DNA of 40,768 nucleotides, taken from contig CALKDR010000002.1 in NCBI GenBank assembly GCA_938084175.1, forward strand, positions 1-40,768, in the 5' to 3' direction. Below are positions 34,302-40,768 of the stretch, piece by piece. The notes under the pieces were generated by a model that was not told where the DNA came from, ran no database searches, and worked only from the letters and a program-made list of their open reading frames with translations. The translations under genes were made by a program, and so were the position numbers. The stretch is from an uncultured Campylobacterales bacterium. Its GTDB lineage: Bacteria > Campylobacterota > Campylobacteria > Campylobacterales > Arcobacteraceae. Numbering within the stretch: the first letter of the stretch is position 1; every line of letters starts with the position of its first letter.

Positions 34302-34499
34302 ATGAAAAAAATTACAGTAATAAACAGACAATTAGTATGGGTTGAATACCAAGGTGAAGTAGAAATTACAAATGAACAATTTGAAGAACTTCAAAGTGGA
34401 GAAATTGATATTTCTGACCTTAATTTAAATGTTAATTACGAAGAACCATATTTTATGGATTGTGAAGAGAGTGAATTTGATTATGAGGAGGTAAATTAA
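34302..34499 (+). CDS. Small acidic protein of unknown function
   Basis: A 65 aa protein with strongly acidic composition, especially after residue 40 (NYEEPYFMDCEESEFDYEEV). AAGGA lies 7 bases before the ATG. The predicted isoelectric point is very low; negatively charged small proteins of plasmids and phages can act as DNA mimics, for example in antirestriction, but there is no homology to show that. No domain recognised. It is the first of three small plus-strand genes between the methyltransferase and ArdC. Confidence 0.55.
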   Translation: MKKITVINRQLVWVEYQGEVEITNEQFEELQSGEIDISDLNLNVNYEEPYFMDCEESEFDYEEVN

Positions 34500-34512
34500 T
34501 AATTACTTTTGG

Positions 34513-34584
34513 TTTAAGTGTCTTTTAGGACAGAAGGGTTTGTTCAATAATTTATTGAACTTTAACAATGAGTTGACACTTTAA
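34513..34584 (+). promoter_or_regulatory. Nested hairpin structure upstream of two small genes
   Basis: An outer stem AAGTGTC (34516-34522) pairs with GACACTT (34575-34581). Inside is a perfect hairpin GTTCAAT / ATTGAAC (34542-34548, 34554-34560) with a 5 base loop. It lies in the leader of the gene at 34605. A structured 5' UTR, antisense RNA target or protein operator is possible. Confidence 0.4.
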
Positions 34585-34604
34585 AAAAACTATAAGGAGT
34601 TTTT

Positions 34605-34877
34605 ATGTCAAAAATTATCAAATTAAAAAAAGAACTAAAAAATGTATCAACAGAAGTTGAGAACCTAAATCCAAGTGAAACTATGGATTGGATTGAAGAA
34701 AATATTGTTGAAATTAGAAATGACGGAACAATGACTTACACGTTAGGTGGTCCAAATATTTATATTAACCTTGATACACAATCTATTGAAGGTTATTGGG
34801 GAAGTGTTTTTACTTCTGTTCCTTGTGATACTACTATTTTAGAGGAATACTACGATATGTTTCAAGGAGCTATGTAA
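34605..34877 (+). CDS. Small protein of unknown function
   Basis: A 90 aa acidic protein. AAGGAG (34594-34599) precedes the ATG. The sequence has an N-terminal helix (KLKKELKNVSTEVENL), then a beta-rich part with tryptophans (GTMTYTLGGPNIYINLD, GYWGSVFTSVPC) and no known motif. Its stop overlaps the start of the next gene by one base (TAATG), so the two are co-translated. It lies between the methyltransferase and the antirestriction gene. Confidence 0.55.
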   Translation: MSKIIKLKKELKNVSTEVENLNPSETMDWIEENIVEIRNDGTMTYTLGGPNIYINLDTQSIEGYWGSVFTSVPCDTTILEEYYDMFQGAM

Positions 34878-35119
34878 TGAAAAAAATAGATATTCTAAAA
34901 ACAATTTTAAAAAGTGATATTTCAACTTTTAAATGTAATTTTGTAAAAAAGAATGGTGAAATTAGAGAAATGATTTGTAATTTTATTGATTTTCACCCAA
35001 GTTGTGAAAACTTAGTAATAGTTTATGATTTAAGTGTTGATGGTTATAGAAATATAAACCTTCAAACACTTATTGATATTACATATAATAAAAGAAAAAT
35101 CTCATTTAACACTTTATAA
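34877..35119 (+). CDS. Small protein of unknown function
   Basis: An 80 aa protein, translationally coupled to the preceding small gene. It contains strand-like segments (STFKCNFVKKNGEIREMICNF and ENLVIVYDLSVDGYRNINL when read in order) resembling small beta-sheet folds such as the WYL-like or phage SH3-like type, but I cannot assign one. No catalytic residues are evident. It has the same orientation as ArdC, 98 bp downstream. Confidence 0.5.
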   Translation: MKKIDILKTILKSDISTFKCNFVKKNGEIREMICNFIDFHPSCENLVIVYDLSVDGYRNINLQTLIDITYNKRKISFNTL

Positions 35120-35167
35120 AAATTTTATTACATAAAAAAATCTTCCCAATCTTTATAATCTAAATAT

Positions 35168-35191
35168 GAAGGAATAATCAAATCTTCCTTC
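35168..35191 (+). promoter_or_regulatory. Inverted repeat upstream of ardC-like gene
   Basis: Perfect 7 bp arms GAAGGAA / TTCCTTC separated by 10 bases, 26 bp before the ArdC ATG. Possible operator or terminator of the preceding small genes. Confidence 0.35.
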
Positions 35192-35217
35192 TATTTAATT
35201 ATAAAGGAAAAAATAAT

Positions 35218-36231
35218 ATGGAAAATACTAATAATAATCCACAAACAAATACAAATGCTAATAATCAAATAAAAAGAACAACTGTCAAAGAAAAATACAA
35301 TCAAGTAGTTGAAAACTTTATTTCAAAGTTAGAAAACAATGACACTGAACCTTGGACTAAGTCTTGGGTTATGAATGTAAGCTTACCTAGAAACTTTGAA
35401 TCAAACAATATGTATTCAGGAATGAATATACTAACACTACTTGATAGAGGTTTTACTGATTCTAGATTTTTAACTATGAATCAAGTTAATAATCTTGGTG
35501 GAAAAGTTATCAAAGGTGAAAAATCTACTCCCATTTTTTTTATGAAGCCAATCCAAAAAGAAGTTGAAGATGAAATTACAGGTGAAAAGAAAATTGAGAA
35601 ATATTTTATAATGCAATCATACAATGTATTCAATATCACACAAACGCAAGGTATAAAATATGAACCAGAAATAAAAAACAATATACCAAATTCAAATATT
35701 CAACATTTTATAGATAGTTTTAATGTAAATACTTACAGAGGAGAACCTGCATACTCACCAAGTGATGATTGCATATTTATGCCACACTACCATGACTTTG
35801 AATCTGAAAATGAGTTTTACTCTACTTATATGCATGAATTAACCCATTATACTGGTCATTCTACTAGACTTGATAGATTTGAAAAACATACTGTATTTGG
35901 TGATGAGAGATACGCATTTGAAGAATTAATAGCAGAACTTGGAAGCGCATTTTTAAGTTTAGAACATGGTATTAAACCAAACTCTAAAAAACAAGCTAGT
36001 TATTTATCTTCTTGGATAACAGCATTAAAAGAAAGACCAAATATTTTATATTCTGCAGCATCACATGCAACTAAATCAACAAACTATTTAATGAATAACT
36101 ATTACTTAAAAGAGCAGATTAAAAATCAGCATAATAACAATCTTCAAAATCCTCAAACTATGCAAAATAATCAAATAGTAGATAATGTAATTCAAAAACC
36201 AAAGAAAAACTTCTCCCCAAAAGTTGGATAG
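35218..36231 (+). CDS. ArdC-like antirestriction protein
   Basis: A 337 aa protein of the ArdC/TraC-related family. The N-terminal ssDNA-binding domain (about 22-150) has KEKYNQVVENFISKLEN, PWTKSW, NMYSGMNILTL, FLTMNQVNNLGGKVIKGEK and YNVFNITQTQG. The C-terminal zincin domain has the HExxH motif H206-E-L-T-H210 and a Glu-rich third-ligand helix FEELIAELGSAFL (about 234-246). ArdC proteins protect incoming plasmid DNA from restriction. The N-terminus is Asn/Thr-rich and probably disordered. It adjoins the small unknown ORFs and follows the dual methyltransferase. Confidence 0.87.
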   Translation: MENTNNNPQTNTNANNQIKRTTVKEKYNQVVENFISKLENNDTEPWTKSWVMNVSLPRNFESNNMYSGMNILTLLDRGFTDSRFLTMNQVNNLGGKVIKGEKSTPIFFMKPIQKEVEDEITGEKKIEKYFIMQSYNVFNITQTQGIKYEPEIKNNIPNSNIQHFIDSFNVNTYRGEPAYSPSDDCIFMPHYHDFESENEFYSTYMHELTHYTGHSTRLDRFEKHTVFGDERYAFEELIAELGSAFLSLEHGIKPNSKKQASYLSSWITALKERPNILYSAASHATKSTNYLMNNYYLKEQIKNQHNNNLQNPQTMQNNQIVDNVIQKPKKNFSPKVG

Positions 36232-36234
36232 GAG

Positions 36235-36258
36235 ATTTATTTTAGATCTAAAATAAAT
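36235..36258. repeat. 24 bp perfect palindrome after ardC-like gene
   Basis: Arms ATTTATTTTAGA / TCTAAAATAAAT with no spacer, 3 bases after the ArdC stop. It lacks a downstream T-run, so it may be an operator or cruciform rather than a terminator. Confidence 0.5.
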
Positions 36259-36296
36259 ATTGGAAAATATTTAAAAAAATTAGCAGAAAAATAAAA

Positions 36297-36320
36297 GGTA
36301 TTGAGTAAAGACTCAATATC
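36297..36320 (-). terminator. Terminator of the mobilization operon
   Basis: 10 bp stem (one mismatch) GGTATTGAGT / ACTCAATATC with loop AAAG, overlapping the stop of the minus-strand coiled-coil gene. On that strand it is followed by TTTTATTTTT. Confidence 0.6.
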
Positions 36321-37053
36321 TTTTATATCCATTGTCGTTATTTAAATTATTAGGTTTAGGAGGTCTTGGACTTGAATGATTCATATTTAAATCTTCCATT
36401 TCTGCACTATCACTATCACCAATAAATGAATAATCATCACCACTAGAACCTTCATCCATAACTTTTTCAAAAGACAACGATTCAAGATTAGAGATTCTTT
36501 CTTCAAAATCCTTAGCCATTACTTGACCTTTTTTAGACTTTAAAGTAGATGTTTTAACAAACTCTTTTATTTCTGCTACATGAGTATTTAGTTTATCGTT
36601 AAAACTATCAATAGAGCTATCTACATTTTTTAATTCAAGTTTTAAAGATTCAATTTCTTTTTTATCATTAGAATTTTTAATTAAAAGTGAAGAGAGTAAA
36701 AAACTATATTTATCCTTCTTATCTGAAATGAGCTTTCTTAAAGAGATAAACTCACTTTTACAAAGTGTTTCATCAACTTTAAACTCAAATACTATATCAT
36801 TACCAAAGGCTTCAAAAGAGTCTTTAATTTCTTGTTTAAAATTATCTTTATCTTTTTTAATATCATTTCTAACTTCACTTAAAAATTTATTTTCTGTGTT
36901 AAACATTGAATCAATTTTTTCATTTAAAGATTTAATTTCACCTTGAAGTTTTAAATTATTTGATTTTAGCTTTTCTACTAATTGATTGTAATAATATATA
37001 CCTGCTATTAAAGTAAGTGAAGATATAGCAGAAAATATTTGTAATTTATCCAT
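36313..37053 (-). CDS. Membrane-anchored coiled-coil protein, mobilization accessory candidate
   Basis: A 246 aa protein. One N-terminal membrane helix (about residues 5-23, IFSAISSLTLIAGIYYYNQ), then long heptad-rich coiled coils (about 24-90 and 110-175) full of Lys/Glu/Asp, and an Asp/Ser-rich tail with PRPPKPNNLNN near the end. No enzyme motif. Its ATG overlaps the stop of the relaxase-like gene by one base (TAATG), so both are made together. It could tether the relaxosome to the membrane or transfer channel; that role is inference from context. Confidence 0.55.
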   Translation of the reverse strand: MDKLQIFSAISSLTLIAGIYYYNQLVEKLKSNNLKLQGEIKSLNEKIDSMFNTENKFLSEVRNDIKKDKDNFKQEIKDSFEAFGNDIVFEFKVDETLCKSEFISLRKLISDKKDKYSFLLSSLLIKNSNDKKEIESLKLELKNVDSSIDSFNDKLNTHVAEIKEFVKTSTLKSKKGQVMAKDFEERISNLESLSFEKVMDEGSSGDDYSFIGDSDSAEMEDLNMNHSSPRPPKPNNLNNDNGYKRY

Positions 37054-37796
37054 TAGTCATTTCTCCTTTTAATTTTTTCTAACTTTTTAATAGCCTTTTC
37101 TGTATGACCTTTTTCAAGGTCTTTTTCTAAAAGAATAATAAACTTATCAAGTTTGTCATTTAAACCTTTATATTTATCTATTTCATCAAATAGTTTATCT
37201 TTTAAATAAACTGTTGAAGATTTAGATTTTTTTATTTTTTCTTCTTGTTTTTTATTAAGAACTTTTTCTTTAATATTCCAGCCAGATAAGTTATATAAAA
37301 TATTTGTGTATTTAAATTTATATATATTTATATATTCTAAACTTACTGTCTTTTTATTTGTTTCACTATCAAAACTATATTTAGGAAATATTTTTGGAAA
37401 TAAAAAATGCACATGGGGATTACTTTCTTTATAGTGTGCCACATAAGGAATTGACCTAACTATTCTTTCTATATCATTATCATCAAGATTTAAATCTTCC
37501 ATAGCAGATATTTTTCTAATCCAAAGGTGAAGTTTTTCCAAGGCTTTTTTTATAAAATCATTTTTACTTGTTCCAGCAGGAAATGATAGAACAATTGATA
37601 AAGGCTTTGGTCTATGTCCTTTTTTACTCTCTTGGGTTTGTTTCCAAATTGAACTTTCACTTAATAGGTAGTTTGTTTTTTCCAAGACATCATTATGGAT
37701 AATATCTTGATTTTTATGTTTATCTTCATTTAGCAGATATACTATGTATTTATCTAAATCTTTGATTGATTTTATTAAACAGGTATTAGTTGTCAT
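37053..37796 (-). CDS. Relaxase-like HUH protein (plasmid mobilization)
   Basis: A 247 aa protein with features of small plasmid relaxases. There are N-terminal tyrosines (Y17, Y20 in DKYIVYLLNED) as nucleophile candidates, the strand PLSIVLSFPAGTSKND (about 65-80), and the metal motif VAHYKESNPHVHFLFPK with H121, H128 and H130 (HxH). The C-terminal 60 residues are Lys-rich coiled coil. Relaxases nick one strand at oriT and pilot it into recipients. The gene is smaller than classic MobA. It is the first gene of the minus-strand pair; the region upstream (37797-38144) is a candidate oriT. Confidence 0.6.
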   Translation of the reverse strand: MTTNTCLIKSIKDLDKYIVYLLNEDKHKNQDIIHNDVLEKTNYLLSESSIWKQTQESKKGHRPKPLSIVLSFPAGTSKNDFIKKALEKLHLWIRKISAMEDLNLDDNDIERIVRSIPYVAHYKESNPHVHFLFPKIFPKYSFDSETNKKTVSLEYINIYKFKYTNILYNLSGWNIKEKVLNKKQEEKIKKSKSSTVYLKDKLFDEIDKYKGLNDKLDKFIILLEKDLEKGHTEKAIKKLEKIKRRND

Positions 37797-38144
37797 TTTT
37801 ATGCTCCTAAATAATACCTATTATAAAAACTATATTCACTTTTTTAAAATCTATAAAAATAAAATTAGCAAAAAAATCTAAACAAAAACTTTACTACCTA
37901 TAAATATATCTTTTAAGGTCAAGAAGGAAGTTTAAAGGTATTTAAACATTCCTCTTGCCAAAGGGGAGAACCAAGTTCCCCCTTGTGGTATCCCCCTTTA
38001 TTTTATTTTTAATATTAAATTTCCTTTCAATTTAATTTCAAACTTTGATTCATTATATAGATTTTTTTAAATAAAAAAACTGTTTTTTATTTTTTAATTC
38101 ATTGCATAATCAATCCTAAAAACAATTTCAAAGGATTAAAATTA
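37797..38144. other. Candidate origin region (oriT or replication origin)
   Basis: The 348 bp between the divergent relaxase-like and Rep-like genes hold no gene. A hairpin GTTTAAA / TTTAAAC (37930-37947, loop GGTA) is extended by GGAA / TTCC. A G/C-rich patch, very unlike its surroundings, follows (37951-37999): GGGGAGAAC with GTTCCCCC (37963-37982), and a repeated TCCCCCTT at about 37977 and 37991. Hairpins plus a GC-rich island next to two HUH genes are what an oriT or rolling-circle origin would look like. Confidence 0.45.
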
Positions 38145-39059
38145 ATGAATGCAAGATTTTTAACTAACGCAACTAAAAAACATCAAAACTTTATTGATAA
38201 AATTAAATCAAACAATAAAAAAGTAATAGCACAGTATTTAGCTTTATATACAGAGAATGCACATTTAAAGAAGTGTTTAATAACATTCACACCATTTGAT
38301 GGAAAACTATCAACAGTATTAAAAATTAGAAGAGAGTTTTTTAAACTATTAAATAGGTATAAAAGAAATAAAAACAATGGTGATTTAGGTATTAAATATT
38401 TTTCAAATATTGAATTTACAAAAACATCTCAACCTCATTTGCATATTCAATTATTTTATTCAAACTTAAATCCAATAAAAAAAGCCTATGAAGCAGTTTT
38501 ATGTAAGAACTATAAGAATGACCAATCTAATTCATTATCACTTGCAAAAGACAATAGTAAAAATTTCAATTATGTAATTAAAGACTATATTAACTTTGAT
38601 TTACAATTAGAACAATTCAAGCATCATTTTAGGAATGTTAATTTCACAACATCATCACAAAAGAGTATTAGTAATTCAATAGTTAAGTATATTTACAAAA
38701 ACTATAAATTTAAAACAAAAAATAGATACAAGGAAATATTATCTGCTATTCTTAATGAAACTATAATTATTAGTAAAAATAAAAAAGATTCTGTATATAT
38801 TAAATCTCATATTCAAAAAAATACTACTAATTCAAAATCAATTAAATTAATTTCAAAGGAGAAGGTTGGAGTTAATTATGTTTATTTGTTTGAGGAGGTT
38901 GATTTTAAGGTTAATGTTAAATCTAAATATAAAAATAGCAATAAATATAAAAGAAAAATAAATTACTATGTTGGATATAGGATTAAGATAAAAAGAGTTA
39001 GGAGAACTAAAAAGAGCAAAGTGTGGGCATTTAAGATTAAAGGATTAAATAGTGAGTAA
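38145..39059 (+). CDS. HUH replication initiator-like protein (rolling-circle Rep)
   Basis: A 304 aa very basic protein. The strand KKCLITFTPFDGK (about 42-54) corresponds to Rep motif I. The HUH motif is FTKTSQPHLHIQLF with H98 and H100. The Tyr motif is FNYVIKDYINF with Y143 or Y148 as nucleophile and K146 (YxxK), as in single-Tyr rolling-circle Reps. The C-terminal half is Lys/Asn-rich and probably binds DNA. Length is typical for small plasmid Reps. It lies at the right end of the element, downstream of the GC-rich hairpin region. A transposase of the HUH class is a less likely alternative. Confidence 0.6.
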   Translation: MNARFLTNATKKHQNFIDKIKSNNKKVIAQYLALYTENAHLKKCLITFTPFDGKLSTVLKIRREFFKLLNRYKRNKNNGDLGIKYFSNIEFTKTSQPHLHIQLFYSNLNPIKKAYEAVLCKNYKNDQSNSLSLAKDNSKNFNYVIKDYINFDLQLEQFKHHFRNVNFTTSSQKSISNSIVKYIYKNYKFKTKNRYKEILSAILNETIIISKNKKDSVYIKSHIQKNTTNSKSIKLISKEKVGVNYVYLFEEVDFKVNVKSKYKNSNKYKRKINYYVGYRIKIKRVRRTKKSKVWAFKIKGLNSE

Positions 39060-39220
39060 AAACTGTTTAGAGCTTTATGTAAGAAACTGATAGTTCCTAT
39101 AATTTATAGTTAATCTTACTAATTCTAATTTGTGCTAAATATTACAGGTTCTGAGATATTTATAATCAACTAAGTATTTAAAACTATAAGTAAAATAGCC
39201 ACCTTTTTTAGATGGCTATT
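39060..39220. other. Right junction of the element
   Basis: 161 bp without a gene. No copy of the xth remnant or of its flank is seen here, and no direct repeat with the left boundary was found by eye. A short inverted repeat, ATAGCCACC then T-run then GATGGCTAT (about 39196-39222), sits just after the permease stop and is likely its terminator. Confidence 0.4.
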
Positions 39221-39222
39221 TT
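39196..39222 (-). terminator. Terminator after the permease gene
   Basis: Inverted repeat AAAATAGCCA / TGGCTATTTT around CCTTTTTTAGA, overlapping the permease stop region. On the minus strand it ends with a short T tract. Confidence 0.6.
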
Positions 39223-40261
39223 AGTTCTTTTTTGAAAATATAGACTTAATCCATTGTTTAGTAACAAAATAAAACATAGTGATTAAAAATATAATTGCAC
39301 CACCTATATCAAGTATTGATTTTGATTCATTTTCTAAACTATCTAATGTATAAACAAACCATTCTTTTGGAAATATAAAATCAATCATTAATGCAAAAGA
39401 TACAGTGACTGCAATAATTGAAATAAGATATATTATTAAGACATCATTTCCAAGAATTTTCTTTATAATTCCTGCTGTAATAATATTTGTAGCTGGTGCT
39501 GCTGCTAAAAAAATAAAAGCAACACCTGGACTAACACCAACTGCTAACATTGATAAAGCAATTGGAATGGCTGAAATTGAACACACATATAAAGGTAATG
39601 CAACTAAAAAAATTAAAATATAAGCTATAAATAAATTATCATTTAAAAATTCTACACCATTATTTGGAATTAAAAGTATAAATACAGTTGCTAATATTAA
39701 GCCATAAAACATTGGTTTTGCTATATCGCTAAAAACTTCATTTACAGAATAATCAAAAGCTTTTTTAAATTTATTTTCTTTTACTGTTTTACTAGAAGAA
39801 CAACAAGAAGAAGAACTACAACAAGATTTTTTCTCTTCTTCTTGTATATCCTCATATGATTCTTTTACAAAACTACCTGCAACAACACCACTAATAAAAC
39901 TTGAAAGAACTCTTATTATTGCCATTGGAAGACCAAACACACCATATGTAGCTATGATAGAATCTATTCCTGTCATTGGAGTTGTAATATAAAAACTAGT
40001 CACAGCTTTTTTAGAAGCACCTTTTTGTCTTAAACTTGTAGCTAAAGGTATTACTCCACAAGAACAAAGAGGAAGTGGAATTCCATATAATGCTCCTTTT
40101 AATGCACTATACTTACTATCTCCTCCTAAATGCTTCTTAATCCAATCTTCAGAGATATATAGGTGAATTACTCCAACAAAAATTAATCCTATTAAAACAT
40201 ACAGTCCTATCATTATTGATAGTTCCCAAAAGTTTTGTAAAAAATTTAATATAAATTCCAT
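39221..40261 (-). CDS. ArsP / SO_0444-type metal(loid) efflux permease
   Basis: A 346 aa permease with about eight to ten membrane helices. The hallmark block is GIPLPLCSCGVIPLA (about 60-74) with the CSC pair Cys66 and Cys68. A second half-repeat block is LPLYVCSISAIPIALSML. A hydrophilic loop carries a Cys/Ser cluster (KSCCSSSSCCSSSK, about 145-158), likely a metal-binding relay. Family members export organoarsenicals or Cu/Zn. It begins 2 bases after its ArsR regulator stops, so both form one operon controlled by the palindrome at 40641. Confidence 0.85.
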   Translation of the reverse strand: MEFILNFLQNFWELSIMIGLYVLIGLIFVGVIHLYISEDWIKKHLGGDSKYSALKGALYGIPLPLCSCGVIPLATSLRQKGASKKAVTSFYITTPMTGIDSIIATYGVFGLPMAIIRVLSSFISGVVAGSFVKESYEDIQEEEKKSCCSSSSCCSSSKTVKENKFKKAFDYSVNEVFSDIAKPMFYGLILATVFILLIPNNGVEFLNDNLFIAYILIFLVALPLYVCSISAIPIALSMLAVGVSPGVAFIFLAAAPATNIITAGIIKKILGNDVLIIYLISIIAVTVSFALMIDFIFPKEWFVYTLDSLENESKSILDIGGAIIFLITMFYFVTKQWIKSIFSKKN

Positions 40262-40263
40262 AG

Positions 40264-40623
40264 TTATTCCTTGAATAAAAATATTTTTTCTAATAACCCT
40301 ATTAAATCAGGATTATTCACTTCATCAATAAAATAGTAAATAGTTAATCCCTCTCTTGATTTATTTAATATGCCACCATCTTTTAATTTACGAAGATGTT
40401 GAGAAATTGCAGATTGATTAACTTCTAATATTTCAGCAATATCACATACACAAAGTTTATTAAAGTTTTTAAGTAGTAATACAATTTTTAATCTAACGCT
40501 ATTTGATAACAATGCTAATTTTTCTGATTCTTTCTCTATCTCAATACAATTTTCAGAAATAAAATTCTTAGCTTTTTCAATCTCACTAATATTACTTGAT
40601 TCTCTATAACATTCTTCACTCAT
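40264..40623 (-). CDS. ArsR/SmtB-family metalloregulator
   Basis: A 119 aa winged-helix repressor. The helix-turn-helix is LEVNQSAISQHLRKLKDGG (about 66-84). The alpha-3 metal motif is KLCVCDIAE with Cys58 and Cys60 (ELCVCDL type, binding As(III), Sb(III), Cd or Pb). An extra Cys5 in the N-terminus could complete the site. It is the first gene of arsR-permease. A perfect palindrome covers its promoter -10, so metal-relieved autorepression is expected. Confidence 0.9.
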   Translation of the reverse strand: MSEECYRESSNISEIEKAKNFISENCIEIEKESEKLALLSNSVRLKIVLLLKNFNKLCVCDIAEILEVNQSAISQHLRKLKDGGILNKSREGLTIYYFIDEVNNPDLIGLLEKIFLFKE

Positions 40624-40640
40624 ATAAACTCCAATATAAC

Positions 40641-40680
40641 TATATTAGAATATTCTAATATAATAAAGTATGTTTGTCAA
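40641..40680 (-). promoter_or_regulatory. arsR promoter with 22 bp perfect palindromic operator
   Basis: Palindrome TATATTAGAAT / ATTCTAATATA at 40641-40662. On the minus strand the promoter is TTGACA (40675-40680), 17 bp, TAGAAT (40652-40657), so the operator covers the -10. The remaining bases 40681-40768 show no gene. Confidence 0.75.
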
Positions 40681-40768
40681 GTGGATGTATTATCAATAAG
40701 CATTTATTAGTAAAACAAAATTTAGAACTAATTAGGAATATGATATAACTTTATTGAACTATCAGGAT

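Larger units (their letters stand above)
29876..39100. mobile_element. Integrated mobilizable plasmid-like element
   Basis: A block of about 9.2 kb between the truncated xth and the ArsP permease. It carries plasmid functions: RHH plus ParA-like partition pair, dual DNA methyltransferase, three small ORFs, ArdC antirestriction protein, relaxase-like HUH protein with a coupled membrane coiled-coil protein, and an HUH rolling-circle-type Rep. Repeats and palindromes lie between the genes. No integrase, resolvase or transposase is visible, and I found no flanking direct repeats. The right end is placed between 39060 and 39200 by gene content only. An alternative is that the assembly joined a plasmid to the chromosome. 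Confidence 0.6.

Noticed and set aside
29876-39220. Search for an integrase, resolvase, transposase or attachment repeats
   Set aside because: No tyrosine or serine recombinase motif and no matching direct repeats at the two boundaries could be seen by eye.
1-40768. CRISPR arrays and rRNA genes
   Set aside because: No series of regularly spaced repeats of 23-50 bp with unique spacers and no rRNA-like conserved stretches were found. The 42 bp periodic array has only an 8 bp core in three copies.

Overview
The window is very AT-rich and is read here as a Campylobacterota chromosome of the Arcobacter group. The basis is inference: frequent TTG starts, a spc-type ribosomal operon tail ending at infA, a short adk, a di-heme cytochrome c peroxidase, chemoreceptor debris of the kind common in these bacteria, and an ArsP-type permease with a CVCD-type ArsR. 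The species cannot be fixed from sequence alone.

Layout. 1-3231: end of rplR, then rpsE, rplO, secY, map and infA, closed by a hairpin terminator. 3361-7261: a small HTH gene divergent from a [4Fe-4S] uracil-DNA glycosylase, an overlapping lipoprotein gene, then aspS. The HTH/UDG intergenic region carries an operator-like array with an exact 42 bp period. 7262-7945 is a graveyard (metal-binding protein remnant, IS3 transposase fragment). 7946-11209: YgiQ radical SAM protein, adk and a CinA-like protein. 11287-11792 is a second scar where a chemoreceptor remnant abuts a frameshifted gene that followed alr. 11789-15465: alr and uvrC (minus) and an SRAP-domain gene (plus) that lacks the usual Cys2. 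15478-20167: a lipid A and envelope module (response regulator, histidine kinase, EptA, PAP2 phosphatase, DgkA), in which EptA makes diacylglycerol that DgkA can recycle. 20147-29539: mixed housekeeping genes (choline-kinase-like protein, glutathione peroxidase, tRNA-Pro, SprT-like and DnaJ-like proteins, a DsbA-family protein, ADP-ribosylglycohydrolase, PsiE, radical SAM protein, NagZ, cytochrome c peroxidase).

29876-about 39100 is an accessory block that looks like an integrated mobilizable plasmid. It truncates xth (exonuclease III), of which only the last 40 or so codons survive. It carries a partition-like pair (RHH protein plus a ParA-like protein with a degenerate P-loop), an 866-aa fusion of a C5-cytosine and a Dam-like adenine methyltransferase joined through an AT-hook linker, three small unknown ORFs, an ArdC-type antirestriction protein, a relaxase-like HUH protein coupled to a membrane coiled-coil protein, and a second HUH protein that looks like a rolling-circle Rep. 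No integrase or transposase is visible. Repeated palindromes and hairpins sit between its genes. The dual methyltransferase plus ArdC suggest it defends itself against host restriction during transfer.

39221-40768: an ArsP/SO_0444-type metal(loid) permease and its ArsR repressor, with a perfect 22 bp palindrome over the promoter -10.
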